From a virus, in the IMG/VR virus record IMGVR_UViG_3300037516_000316, positions 1-24,478 of that record: DNA of 24,478 nucleotides; one strand, given 5' to 3'. Within the stretch, counting starts at the first letter, position 1. Each line of letters starts with the position of its first letter. A program made the position numbers and the translations under genes. Of the stretch, positions 14,241 through 22,464 are shown in pieces. Under the pieces are notes generated by a model. It was not told the origin of the DNA, made no database searches, and saw only the letters and a list, made by a program, of their open reading frames with translations.

Positions 14241-17200
14241 ATGGTTCAAAAACATAGAATTTTAACAAATGTTGGGAAGGATAAATTGGTTACTGTTGAA
14301 TTACAACAGAAATTCGATTTATTAGAGATACTTTCATTAAAATTTACTCAACAAGACACTTACGCATCATTGTGCGCCGACTATGGCGTTGTTTGTGGTA
14401 GAATATCAGTAAACAACGGATTTGGTGTTCCTAATGCTAGAGTATCCATATTTGTTCCATTAGCCCAAGAAGACGAAGATGACCCAGTGGTATCAGCTTT
14501 ATACCCATTTAAATCAGCACAAGATAAAAATGAGAACGGATATCGCTATAATCTACTTCCAGCAAGAAAACAACACGGCGGTCATGAACCAACAGGAACA
14601 TTTCCAGACCAGACAGATATTTTAACAAGAGAAGAAGTTCTAGAGGTATATGAGAAATATTACAAATATACTGTTAAAACAAATACTTCAGGCGATTTTA
14701 TGATTTGGGGGGTACCCCTAGGTGAACAAACAATACATGTGGATGTTGATTTATCTGACATTGGTTGCTTCTCATTACGCCCAGATGATTTTTTAAGGAA
14801 TGGTTATGGGGTTGACCAATTTAAGTCAACATATCAGTTTAAACCAAGCGTAGATTTAGATTCACTACCACAAGTCGTTTCTTTTGATAGAACCGTTGAA
14901 GTTCACCCTTTCTGGGGAAATGTCGAACTATGCACTTTAGGAATTACTAGAAGCGACTTTGATTTGTCTAGTCAAGGGGTTAAAATACAACCAAAAGCAT
15001 TTGTTATTGGTGGTTTATTTACTGACAAGGATAGTAATGCAATTAATAAGAATTGCCAACCAAGAAGACAAATGGGTAGAAAGTGTGATTTGGTAACAGT
15101 TAATTCCACTATCGAATCAATTAGATTTACAACACAGAGAGATTCAAGTAATCGACCAATATTAGAACTTATTGAAACAAAAGAAGATATTGACGAAAGT
15201 GGTTCATTCGTAATGCCAATTGAAATGAATATGGACTATGTCTATACAAATGAATTTGGTGAAAACGAGTTTACAAATGACCCAAACAAAGGTATTCCAA
15301 CGTCAGCCATTTATAGAATGCGAATGTCTGTTAAGAACGAAACATTGGGTAGGGTTAGAACAACCGCAAGTTATCTTTTACCAAACATTAAAGAGTATAG
15401 TAACGACCAAATGAAATCGTATGCGTGGTCAACCGAATATTCGGATTACCCCGCATCTGCTATGGGCGACATATTAAACAATGTCGACGGGTTTAATTAC
15501 CCACAAGATTATTTCTATAGATTTTCATATAATAAAGTTTATACTGTTTCATCTTTTCAAAGTTCATATTTTAGAAACGTACCATTCTCAACTGATAATT
15601 TCTTAGCAATTAAAGAAATTGTTCCAAGTGAAGAAGAAGATTGTACAAGTTCAGCAAATACATTCCCAGTTAACTTTGGTACTAAAAATGTAACTTTCAC
15701 ATTATTAATTGCTGAGGTTCTATTATTTTTAGAACATTTAATAAATCTATTAACATTGACGTTTACAAATTCTTTAGTGCGTTTATTATTTACAATTGGG
15801 GATGGTGCAGATTTTAGACCTATTAGACAATTAGCCAAAAGTATTAAAAAGGCAGCATTTAGAGCACAAGAAAATGGTCAAAGACGTTTATATCTAATAA
15901 ACTATCCAGAATGTGAGGAATGTAACGGTGATGACACTTATGGCTCTGTTGTAAGCGGTACTGGAACTAGTAGTGATTATTGTTCAGTTGGTAGTGTAAC
16001 AATAACTGGAGATTATTTAGAAAATAGTAGAACGTTAAATGTGACATCATTAACATTTGCACCATCGTCAACAGGTAATTGTTCTGGCGAAGATTTAGAT
16101 GCCTTAGGCGCCGCATTAATTTCTGGCGGTACAGGTATTCTTTATTTTATAAATAATCAGTCAAATTATCTATTATCTAGTGTGACTTATGGAAACCAAA
16201 ATTTAACCAATCAATTTTCGGGAACACCTGTTTTAGATATTAGCGGTAATACTATTAGTTATAGCAATATAACATTTGAAGATATAGAAGCATCATTAGG
16301 TGAACCAATATCATACACATTAACAATTAGAAGCGCAACAGAAAAAGAAGGTACAGACACATCAACATTAGTTCAATTAGAATCTGGTTGTGAATTATAT
16401 GATACACCATATGATGAAAGTATTGTTAGCTGGTATTATCCAACAACCGGTTACACTAATTACAGTCAATCGGGTGTAATATCACCAGCAAGTTATAATG
16501 CTGGTACAACATCAGTTGTTGCAACAAACATTACCAATACCGGATATGGTGCAACAACAGATGCTTATACTTCAACACTTTCAGGTACAGACGATATTAT
16601 TTTTTATCCTAGTTCAGGTGTTCCATTAGTTACATCTTTTGGTGGTGATTCCTATGAAAAATTTACCCGTAGTGGTATGTCTGAATTTGAAAATGGTGTT
16701 TTCACCATTGTCCCTGGATCCCAATCAACAAAAAGGGTTTGGGAGATACTGAGAGAATATCGAAGAAGAAAACGTGTTGGTAAACTTTTTTGTGGTGGTA
16801 TCGTAAATTATTCATTTGTTGATAACTGGTTATCTGGTTCGTTATATTTCTTTGCATTTAAAGCTAAGAATAAAACATCAACAGATGCTGATTATTGTAA
16901 AGATATTATAAAATGGGCGCCAGATCAAAATATATTTTATTACAGATCATGCCCGTATAATCCTAGTACAAGTGCTTGGGGGGCAGGCGCTAGTTTATTT
17001 TTTACCAAAAAAAGAATTAATCGCCCAACAACATTTGTTGATTTAGGTCCTAGAGATGAATTCATTAAAGAAATTTGCACTGACCCAAATTTAGACCCAA
17101 ACTGTTCTGTTAGTAGACAGATTGGTCCAACATCATATAAAAATTTTGGTGAACTGTTAGGGTTGGCAATTAACTATAGAATGGATGTTAGTAACAATGA

Positions 17201-18116
17201 ACATGATATTAATAATTTTTTTGATAATGAAGGATTTAAAGTAAACGGTATTAATAAGGTGTTGGATGGTGATATTATGCAATTAATATCCATTAATAAT
17301 GAAGTTGGTATTGAACCATTTGATTTACAAAGCCCAAAATATCTTGGGTATTCATATCAAGTATTAGATCCAGATGTATACCCTAGTGTGTTTAAAAACG
17401 GAACAAATGTGTATGGACCATTACCAGTAACTTTTGAATTTGCTGAAGATGGCGAAAGACAAAGAGCTTGTTTAAATGAACCAACACATATTGCAAATGA
17501 TGGTTTAACACTTGTGCAGGGTAGATTGACAGAATCGGCTCAACCAGTACCATTTTATTTATGGGAAAAAGGCGGAACCGGATTTGGACCACATAATGAA
17601 ACAACGTTAGATAATCAACGATGGGATTATGGAAATGTTCAAGTACAACCTTTACAAGGAATGACTTATGGCTATAATTTAACATCGGCGGCGGATGATT
17701 CTTCTGACAAATATCTGTTATTACCAATGACATATACATTCTCTGGTTTAACTATTGGTGGTATTGATGTAACAACAACAGTTGAATTTGATGTGGTATC
17801 GTCATCTGATGGTCACGCATCATATGATGGTGAGTATCCAGGATTTACTTATCTATATTATACTAGTGGTACTCAAATAGAACCAACAGCAGGAACACTA
17901 TACACTAGATATGGTACCGCTGGAACTTGGAATCAAGTTACTTGGGATGCTTCTATGGATTTTATAATTAGAAAAACACAAGATTATTATAGTAGTTCAA
18001 AACAGATTTTATCAACACCATTTTTATTTTATTTCGGTTTAAGACCAGGCAAAACCGGCTTGGATAAGTTTATTGAAAGATTTGGTCCGAAAGGAGCATT
18101 CCCATCAGCAGAATAA
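14241..18116 (+). CDS. Large tail/baseplate protein with carboxypeptidase-regulatory-like domain and hydrophobic segment, 1291 aa
   Basis: A 1291-residue virion-type protein; no whole-length match is recognised. Residues about 50-75 (VCGRISVNNGFGVPNARVSI) and 145-180 (TNTSGDFMIWGVPLGEQTI, then DVDLSDIGCFSLRP) form a carboxypeptidase-regulatory/transthyretin-like beta-sandwich with a 70-residue insert. Residues 484-521 (VTFTLLIAEVLLFLEHLI, NLLTLTFTNSLVRLLFTIG) are strongly hydrophobic with few charges and could cross or insert into a membrane; a basic helix follows (RQLAKSIKKAAFRAQ). Residues about 555-830 are Ser/Thr/Gly-rich, beta-type. About 18 cysteines occur, some paired (CADYGVVC, PECEEC, CTDPNLDPNC), which is many for a phage tail protein. 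It starts six bases after a TATTTAT core and ends in a TAATG overlap with the next gene. It is probably a virion tail protein; its exact part is unknown. Confidence 0.7.
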   Translation: MVQKHRILTNVGKDKLVTVELQQKFDLLEILSLKFTQQDTYASLCADYGVVCGRISVNNGFGVPNARVSIFVPLAQEDEDDPVVSALYPFKSAQDKNENGYRYNLLPARKQHGGHEPTGTFPDQTDILTREEVLEVYEKYYKYTVKTNTSGDFMIWGVPLGEQTIHVDVDLSDIGCFSLRPDDFLRNGYGVDQFKSTYQFKPSVDLDSLPQVVSFDRTVEVHPFWGNVELCTLGITRSDFDLSSQGVKIQPKAFVIGGLFTDKDSNAINKNCQPRRQMGRKCDLVTVNSTIESIRFTTQRDSSNRPILELIETKEDIDESGSFVMPIEMNMDYVYTNEFGENEFTNDPNKGIPTSAIYRMRMSVKNETLGRVRTTASYLLPNIKEYSNDQMKSYAWSTEYSDYPASAMGDILNNVDGFNYPQDYFYRFSYNKVYTVSSFQSSYFRNVPFSTDNFLAIKEIVPSEEEDCTSSANTFPVNFGTKNVTFTLLIAEVLLFLEHLINLLTLTFTNSLVRLLFTIGDGADFRPIRQLAKSIKKAAFRAQENGQRRLYLINYPECEECNGDDTYGSVVSGTGTSSDYCSVGSVTITGDYLENSRTLNVTSLTFAPSSTGNCSGEDLDALGAALISGGTGILYFINNQSNYLLSSVTYGNQNLTNQFSGTPVLDISGNTISYSNITFEDIEASLGEPISYTLTIRSATEKEGTDTSTLVQLESGCELYDTPYDESIVSWYYPTTGYTNYSQSGVISPASYNAGTTSVVATNITNTGYGATTDAYTSTLSGTDDIIFYPSSGVPLVTSFGGDSYEKFTRSGMSEFENGVFTIVPGSQSTKRVWEILREYRRRKRVGKLFCGGIVNYSFVDNWLSGSLYFFAFKAKNKTSTDADYCKDIIKWAPDQNIFYYRSCPYNPSTSAWGAGASLFFTKKRINRPTTFVDLGPRDEFIKEICTDPNLDPNCSVSRQIGPTSYKNFGELLGLAINYRMDVSNNEHDINNFFDNEGFKVNGINKVLDGDIMQLISINNEVGIEPFDLQSPKYLGYSYQVLDPDVYPSVFKNGTNVYGPLPVTFEFAEDGERQRACLNEPTHIANDGLTLVQGRLTESAQPVPFYLWEKGGTGFGPHNETTLDNQRWDYGNVQVQPLQGMTYGYNLTSAADDSSDKYLLLPMTYTFSGLTIGGIDVTTTVEFDVVSSSDGHASYDGEYPGFTYLYYTSGTQIEPTAGTLYTRYGTAGTWNQVTWDASMDFIIRKTQDYYSSSKQILSTPFLFYFGLRPGKTGLDKFIERFGPKGAFPSAE

Positions 18117-19861
18117 TGGAAAAGAGACAAATTATATTACCAGAAAAGGAATACGCTAAAGCGCCAGAAAAAGATTTGGTGACTAAAATTGGTTTGAATA
18201 CATCTGAAGAATTGTTAAGAGAAGGTGACAAAACAATATTATTGGATGTTCAAGAATTATTTGGTGAGGAGAGAAACGAAAGTCCTAAGTATAAAATATA
18301 TGGTAAATTAAAAATGATTTTTAGAAATCTATATTCTGGAACAACAGGATATGCAAAATTACAAAAGTCGTTATATCTAAATGGTGACGGAGCAACTGGT
18401 GCACAAAATGAAGGTTACTTACCATATGATGAATTTGCTTTTTTAAGACGTGATTTATTGCGTGAAGTCATAACAGAGCCAGATGTAAATGCTGGAACTA
18501 TGGGCACGTATAGTGGTTATGGCGTTAGCGTTACAGGAAACAATAACCATGCGTCAATATCAACTATGGACGCACCATACCATAACTGGAATTTATATCT
18601 TAGTTATGTTTATGGTTCTGACCCCGAATACCCTATTGCGTATACATTAACCGGCGGGGTAAAAACACCAAGTGGAAATAAAGCTAAACACGGAATACCG
18701 GCAAGAGTAACCGATAAAGGAAGTTATTATAAGTTAACAACACCAGTTCCTCACGGAATTGAACAAAAAGAATTTGTGGTTATTAATGGTACAGCACATT
18801 CAATTAAAAGTATTGGTGACGAGGTTTATGAATCTGAAAAGTATGTTATTAATGTTGATAAAACAGAATTAAGTGGAACTACCATTAGTGGTGTGATTAT
18901 GATTAAAAGATGTTTAAGTGATAACGACGTAACAGGAACAACTTGTTCGTATTATGTACATAAACATAAAACACTTACAGATAATTCAGCTTATATAATG
19001 GATAAGGCAGGATTTGAAACGCCAATATTTGAGGATGAAAAAAAATTATTATTTGAAAATAGCGCGCAAGAAAACGATGTGTTAGTTGAGAAAAATAGAA
19101 TGGAGTCAGTGATATTTGATTTTAGGGAACCATTTATTTTAACTGGTATTACTAACAATTTAGATTTTACACCAAGCGAAGTTTACTTGTCTGTTGTTTT
19201 TAAAAATGGCTCTGGATATTTTGAATACCCACCAAAAGTGGGATATAAGTTTCACTTACATAATTCATGGGTTGATGAACACTTCAGCGGATCAACATCT
19301 AATGAAACCGGAATGTCTGGTCAAACATTTACAAGAACTCAAGGATCAGACACTTATACATTTAGTAGTGGAACAACATTACCAAAAGGCACTGTATTAA
19401 TTGGTGCTTTTGTGGAATATGACCCAGTTAATTTAAAAGAAAGAATTATTAGTGAATCTTTACATAAAATCACTAACCCAGTTTCAATATTCGACTTTAA
19501 TCAAGATGATTCTGTTTATTATGTGGGTAATAGCGCACAAAATAAAATGGGGTTATATTATCAACCACATTATAGAATTAAATTAAGACAACTTTCGCCA
19601 TATATTGAAACTTCAAATACGGATAATATATATGATTTACCAGATAACGTACAATATTTTCCAAAAGAAGGTATTTGGAAATGGAGAGACGTTTATGACC
19701 ACGGATATATCGATGACGAAGGTAACGGAACAAATTTTCCATTTGTTAATGGTCAACATTATGTTATGCAAGATATTAATTTCTATATGAGAAATGAGAA
19801 GGAATATTTAAATAAAACAAATGGCATTAGAGCGTTTGGTAAAAAGAAAACTATCTGTTAA
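18116..19861 (+). CDS. Uncharacterised virion protein, 581 aa
   Basis: I recognise no family. The N-terminus (MEKRQIILPEKEYAKAPEKD) is charged and extended. The next part has ILLDVQELFGEERNESP and FRNLYSGTTGYAKLQKSLYL, and the remainder is rich in short beta strands with many Gly, Thr, Asn and Tyr (VSVTGNNNHASIST, FKNGSGYFEYPPKVGY, YTFSSGTTLPKGTVLIGAF), the usual look of tail or baseplate beta-structures. The C-terminal 60 residues are aromatic (GIWKWRDVYDHGYID). There is no membrane segment and no catalytic motif. The start codon shares a base with the preceding stop (TAATG at 18114-18118), and the stop overlaps the next start in the same way. Co-translation with the 1291-aa protein suggests the two products belong to the same part of the particle. 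Confidence 0.75.
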   Translation: MEKRQIILPEKEYAKAPEKDLVTKIGLNTSEELLREGDKTILLDVQELFGEERNESPKYKIYGKLKMIFRNLYSGTTGYAKLQKSLYLNGDGATGAQNEGYLPYDEFAFLRRDLLREVITEPDVNAGTMGTYSGYGVSVTGNNNHASISTMDAPYHNWNLYLSYVYGSDPEYPIAYTLTGGVKTPSGNKAKHGIPARVTDKGSYYKLTTPVPHGIEQKEFVVINGTAHSIKSIGDEVYESEKYVINVDKTELSGTTISGVIMIKRCLSDNDVTGTTCSYYVHKHKTLTDNSAYIMDKAGFETPIFEDEKKLLFENSAQENDVLVEKNRMESVIFDFREPFILTGITNNLDFTPSEVYLSVVFKNGSGYFEYPPKVGYKFHLHNSWVDEHFSGSTSNETGMSGQTFTRTQGSDTYTFSSGTTLPKGTVLIGAFVEYDPVNLKERIISESLHKITNPVSIFDFNQDDSVYYVGNSAQNKMGLYYQPHYRIKLRQLSPYIETSNTDNIYDLPDNVQYFPKEGIWKWRDVYDHGYIDDEGNGTNFPFVNGQHYVMQDINFYMRNEKEYLNKTNGIRAFGKKKTIC

Positions 19862-20619
19862 TGAAAATTTTAAAAACAACTGATGATTTTTATTTAAACA
19901 TTCCACAATCCGTTGATTTCAAAACTAATGCTGGTTGGGAAGAAAACTTTGCTAGTTATGAAAAAGAAACGATGAAAAAAATTATCAATCAAGTTGATAA
20001 CTACGAAACGACCAGATACATACATGAACCATATTTAAATTCAGGAATCAATCAAAGCGATATTTGGTTTTACTTTTATTTTTTAGACGCTAATAATGGG
20101 TATTCAAATGGTTTAGATTATAATCTAGTTGGTATATCTCCAGAAGAGAATGCTATGTTATTAGCACATACTGTTAAGAGTTTCTTCAGAATAGAATTTT
20201 ATAGCACACCAAAAAAGGAAACACAAAAATTAATATTTGCCAAAACATTATCATTACCATTAGGTCAAAAAGTATTCTATACCTCTTTAGGTGACTATAT
20301 CCATGTTCCAGTTTTTACTGGTAACAATTACAGGAATAGTGAAAACATGTACTTCTTTTGGTTCCAAGATAATTCCGTTTATTCTGGTGACACTTTTTAC
20401 ATTTCAGCTAGATTTTTTAATGCTGAGGATGGTTCAATTTTAAGTTTTTCCAATAAAAATATTATTGGATCAGAATTAAATCAAGATGATGACTTGTATT
20501 ATGAAGTGCAAACAGATATGACAAATCATTCATATGTTATTTATGAGTATGATGGTTCAACTGGATCTAGAAAGGGTTTAAGAACAACACCAATAAATTT
20601 TTATGAAATACCAGAATAA
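19861..20619 (+). CDS. Uncharacterised virion protein, 252 aa
   Basis: The 252-residue product matches no family I know. It begins with MKILKTTDDFYLNIPQSVDF and continues with a helical stretch (EKETMKKIINQVDNYETT). It is unusually aromatic, for example DIWFYFYFLDANNGY (about 67-81) and MYFFWFQDNSVYSGDTFY (about 160-177), which suggests a compact beta fold with sugar- or protein-binding surface; that is speculation. No membrane segment, signal peptide or cysteine is visible. The ATG overlaps the preceding stop by one base, and its own stop (20617-20619) is directly followed by the next ATG at 20620 with no gap. It is therefore part of one polycistronic message with its neighbours. Confidence 0.72.
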   Translation: MKILKTTDDFYLNIPQSVDFKTNAGWEENFASYEKETMKKIINQVDNYETTRYIHEPYLNSGINQSDIWFYFYFLDANNGYSNGLDYNLVGISPEENAMLLAHTVKSFFRIEFYSTPKKETQKLIFAKTLSLPLGQKVFYTSLGDYIHVPVFTGNNYRNSENMYFFWFQDNSVYSGDTFYISARFFNAEDGSILSFSNKNIIGSELNQDDDLYYEVQTDMTNHSYVIYEYDGSTGSRKGLRTTPINFYEIPE

Positions 20620-21534
20620 ATGAATAAAAATCAATTTCAAATATTACAAAATACCGGAAAAACATTCAATGTGCCAATATTTTTAGAGGCAGATTTGGAC
20701 GAGATGGGGGTAATGGTGGAATTTGATGGCGAATTAGAACAAATTGAACAGCTATGCAATTTTACTTATTCTGGAAATGGTAATGCAATTACAGTTTATA
20801 ATACCGGAAGCACAAATAGGTTAAAAAAACTTGTTGAAGCCGAATTTACAGTTGATTGGGGTGACGGTGCATTGTTAACCGGATTTACATTACTATCAAA
20901 TACATCACACACATATACTAGTAGCGGTGAAAAAACAATAACAATAACAATGGATAGCCCCTGGGGTGTTCAAGAGGTTGAAAAAACAATACAGGTACCT
21001 TTGGTTAGCGGGTATACCGGCACAAATGCATTAGGAACACTAACGTTTGATGTACCATATACAAGCATTACTGGAGTTACACAAGATTATTTGAACGATT
21101 ATGATTATGCTACCGGACATACGGGTACCACCACTTTCTTAGGTGTTGGAACTAGTAGAGTAGACGAATTAAAATTATATGGTTCAGGAAATTCATACAG
21201 TGGAATTACAACCGGAACAACAACAGTTGAAGGTGAAACATACGCATATACAGGATACACATTAGATGGATTACAATATAAAGATTTATCTGATGGTTCT
21301 ACATATATTTCTGGGAACACGGCGTCATTTCAAATAGAATCAACAATAAACGCAATGTTAACCAGAAATGAACATTTTTTAGGGTTTATTGATGATCCTG
21401 TGATATATTCTGACATTTTTGTTGAAAGAGGAAAGCAGGGTGTTTGCGAATATAACTTAAGATTAGGTGAAGTTGACAGTTTAGGTGAGTTAGAAGTGTA
21501 TGGAAATGGATTTTTTACAGTAAGAAAACAATAA
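20620..21534 (+). CDS. PKD-domain virion protein, 304 aa
   Basis: Residues 72-127 are a PKD (Ig-like) domain: EAEFTVDWGDGALL is the signature D-W-G-D-G strand and loop (79-83), and SHTYTSSGEKTITITM (96-111) is the H-x-Y...G-x-x-x-I-T strand pair. PKD domains usually serve as spacers or adhesion modules in surface proteins. The N-terminal 70 residues (LQNTGKTFNVPIFLEADLDEMG) and the C-terminal part, rich in Gly, Thr and Tyr, are unassigned. The end (EHFLGFIDDPVIYSDIFVER, then LGEVDSLGELEVYGNGFFTV) looks like a conserved closing fold. The gene directly abuts the 252-aa gene and is the last of the four-gene unit that starts at 14241. A role in the tail or in host contact is inferred from domain type and position. 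Confidence 0.78.
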   Translation: MNKNQFQILQNTGKTFNVPIFLEADLDEMGVMVEFDGELEQIEQLCNFTYSGNGNAITVYNTGSTNRLKKLVEAEFTVDWGDGALLTGFTLLSNTSHTYTSSGEKTITITMDSPWGVQEVEKTIQVPLVSGYTGTNALGTLTFDVPYTSITGVTQDYLNDYDYATGHTGTTTFLGVGTSRVDELKLYGSGNSYSGITTGTTTVEGETYAYTGYTLDGLQYKDLSDGSTYISGNTASFQIESTINAMLTRNEHFLGFIDDPVIYSDIFVERGKQGVCEYNLRLGEVDSLGELEVYGNGFFTVRKQ

Positions 21535-21540
21535 AAATTA

Positions 21541-21552
21541 TATTTATTATTA
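21541..21552 (+). promoter_or_regulatory. Putative late promoter motif, copy E
   Basis: TATTTATTATTA at 21541-21552 lies 11 bases (core end to ATG) before the gene at 21559, in the only gap between 20619 and the right edge. The spacing matches copy A. Single short copy; moderate support only from recurrence. Confidence 0.35.
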
Positions 21553-21558
21553 AAACAC

Positions 21559-22464
21559 ATGGCAGTAGGATCATACGGAATAGTTAGACCAGCAGACGCA
21601 TCACCAGAAGATGTTGAAATCATCTACCATTATGCGGCGACAAGGTCGACAGATTCCGCCCCAATTTTGAAAAAATTATCTGCAACAGATATTTTAACTC
21701 CAGTATATCATAATGATAGTACGGGTGCTTCAAATGGTGTTGAAGTTTTAGGTGGTATGTACAATCTAAAATTAGAATCGTCAGATTTCACAGATATTGG
21801 AATATATACATTACATATTAGACCTAAACAAATTAGAACATTAATAGCTGATTGTGGGGTTTTAGCGTCATTACCATCAGTTAGAGGTATTATTGTAGAT
21901 TTAGGTAATATTGAAACAGAGGATAGAAACAAGTTCACACCTCAAGGTCTAATTGGTCACAGAATTGAATATCTAGATGCTAATCACAAAAAAGTTCCTA
22001 ATTTTTACCGAATAGTGACTTCTTCATTTTATTGTGAGCCAATCACATCTAATTTAACAAACTCGTCACAAAAAGCGATTCGTTATAGATACATTGATTC
22101 TGCTAGTAATTTAATGTTTTTGACGGTGACACCATCATCGTCTCCAGCAAACAGACCGAATACAATACCTTTTATTGGTCAGCCAAACCAAGAAATAATC
22201 ATTACAAATACATACTTTAACCCAACAACAATTGAGGTTGAAATGGTTGAACATGATGCATCGACATTAGCACTTGCTCTTTATGGTAATCAAACTAAAG
22301 CAATTAATAGTGGTATATACAGCATATACAATAAAGAAAATAATATATACAAACAATTTAATCTTTACGAAGTTAAAGACGAATTTAATGAAACATTATA
22401 TGAAGTTCGTGAAGAGAGAACAACTATTGATGAATCTTTAAACTTTGATGATATTACAGAATAA
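21559..22464 (+). CDS. Uncharacterised virion protein, 301 aa
   Basis: No family is recognised. The protein is 301 residues and mostly beta-type. The opening is MAVGSYGIVRPADASPEDVE, followed by EIIYHYAATRSTDSAPILKK; the middle includes GGMYNLKLESSDFTDIGIYT and LHIRPKQIRTLIADCGVL, which resembles an Ig-like strand pattern ending in a surface domain; then GQPNQEIIITNTYFNPTT; and a C-terminal acidic, Tyr/Asn-rich region (SIYNKENNIYKQ, REERTTIDESLNFDDITE). One cysteine near residue 95 and another near 155 are not paired in any known motif. It begins a new leader with a TATTTAT motif. Its stop overlaps the next ATG by one base (TAATG at 22462-22466). The product is probably another tail or baseplate component; the evidence is its position only. 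Confidence 0.75.
   Translation: MAVGSYGIVRPADASPEDVEIIYHYAATRSTDSAPILKKLSATDILTPVYHNDSTGASNGVEVLGGMYNLKLESSDFTDIGIYTLHIRPKQIRTLIADCGVLASLPSVRGIIVDLGNIETEDRNKFTPQGLIGHRIEYLDANHKKVPNFYRIVTSSFYCEPITSNLTNSSQKAIRYRYIDSASNLMFLTVTPSSSPANRPNTIPFIGQPNQEIIITNTYFNPTTIEVEMVEHDASTLALALYGNQTKAINSGIYSIYNKENNIYKQFNLYEVKDEFNETLYEVREERTTIDESLNFDDITE

Noticed and set aside
17392-17739. Reverse-strand frame of 115 aa inside the 1291-aa gene
   Set aside because: Composition is that of an antisense shadow and it lies inside a long open + frame.
19605-19790. Forward out-of-frame frame in the 581-aa gene
   Set aside because: Short, overlaps the longer frame completely, and has no supporting leader.
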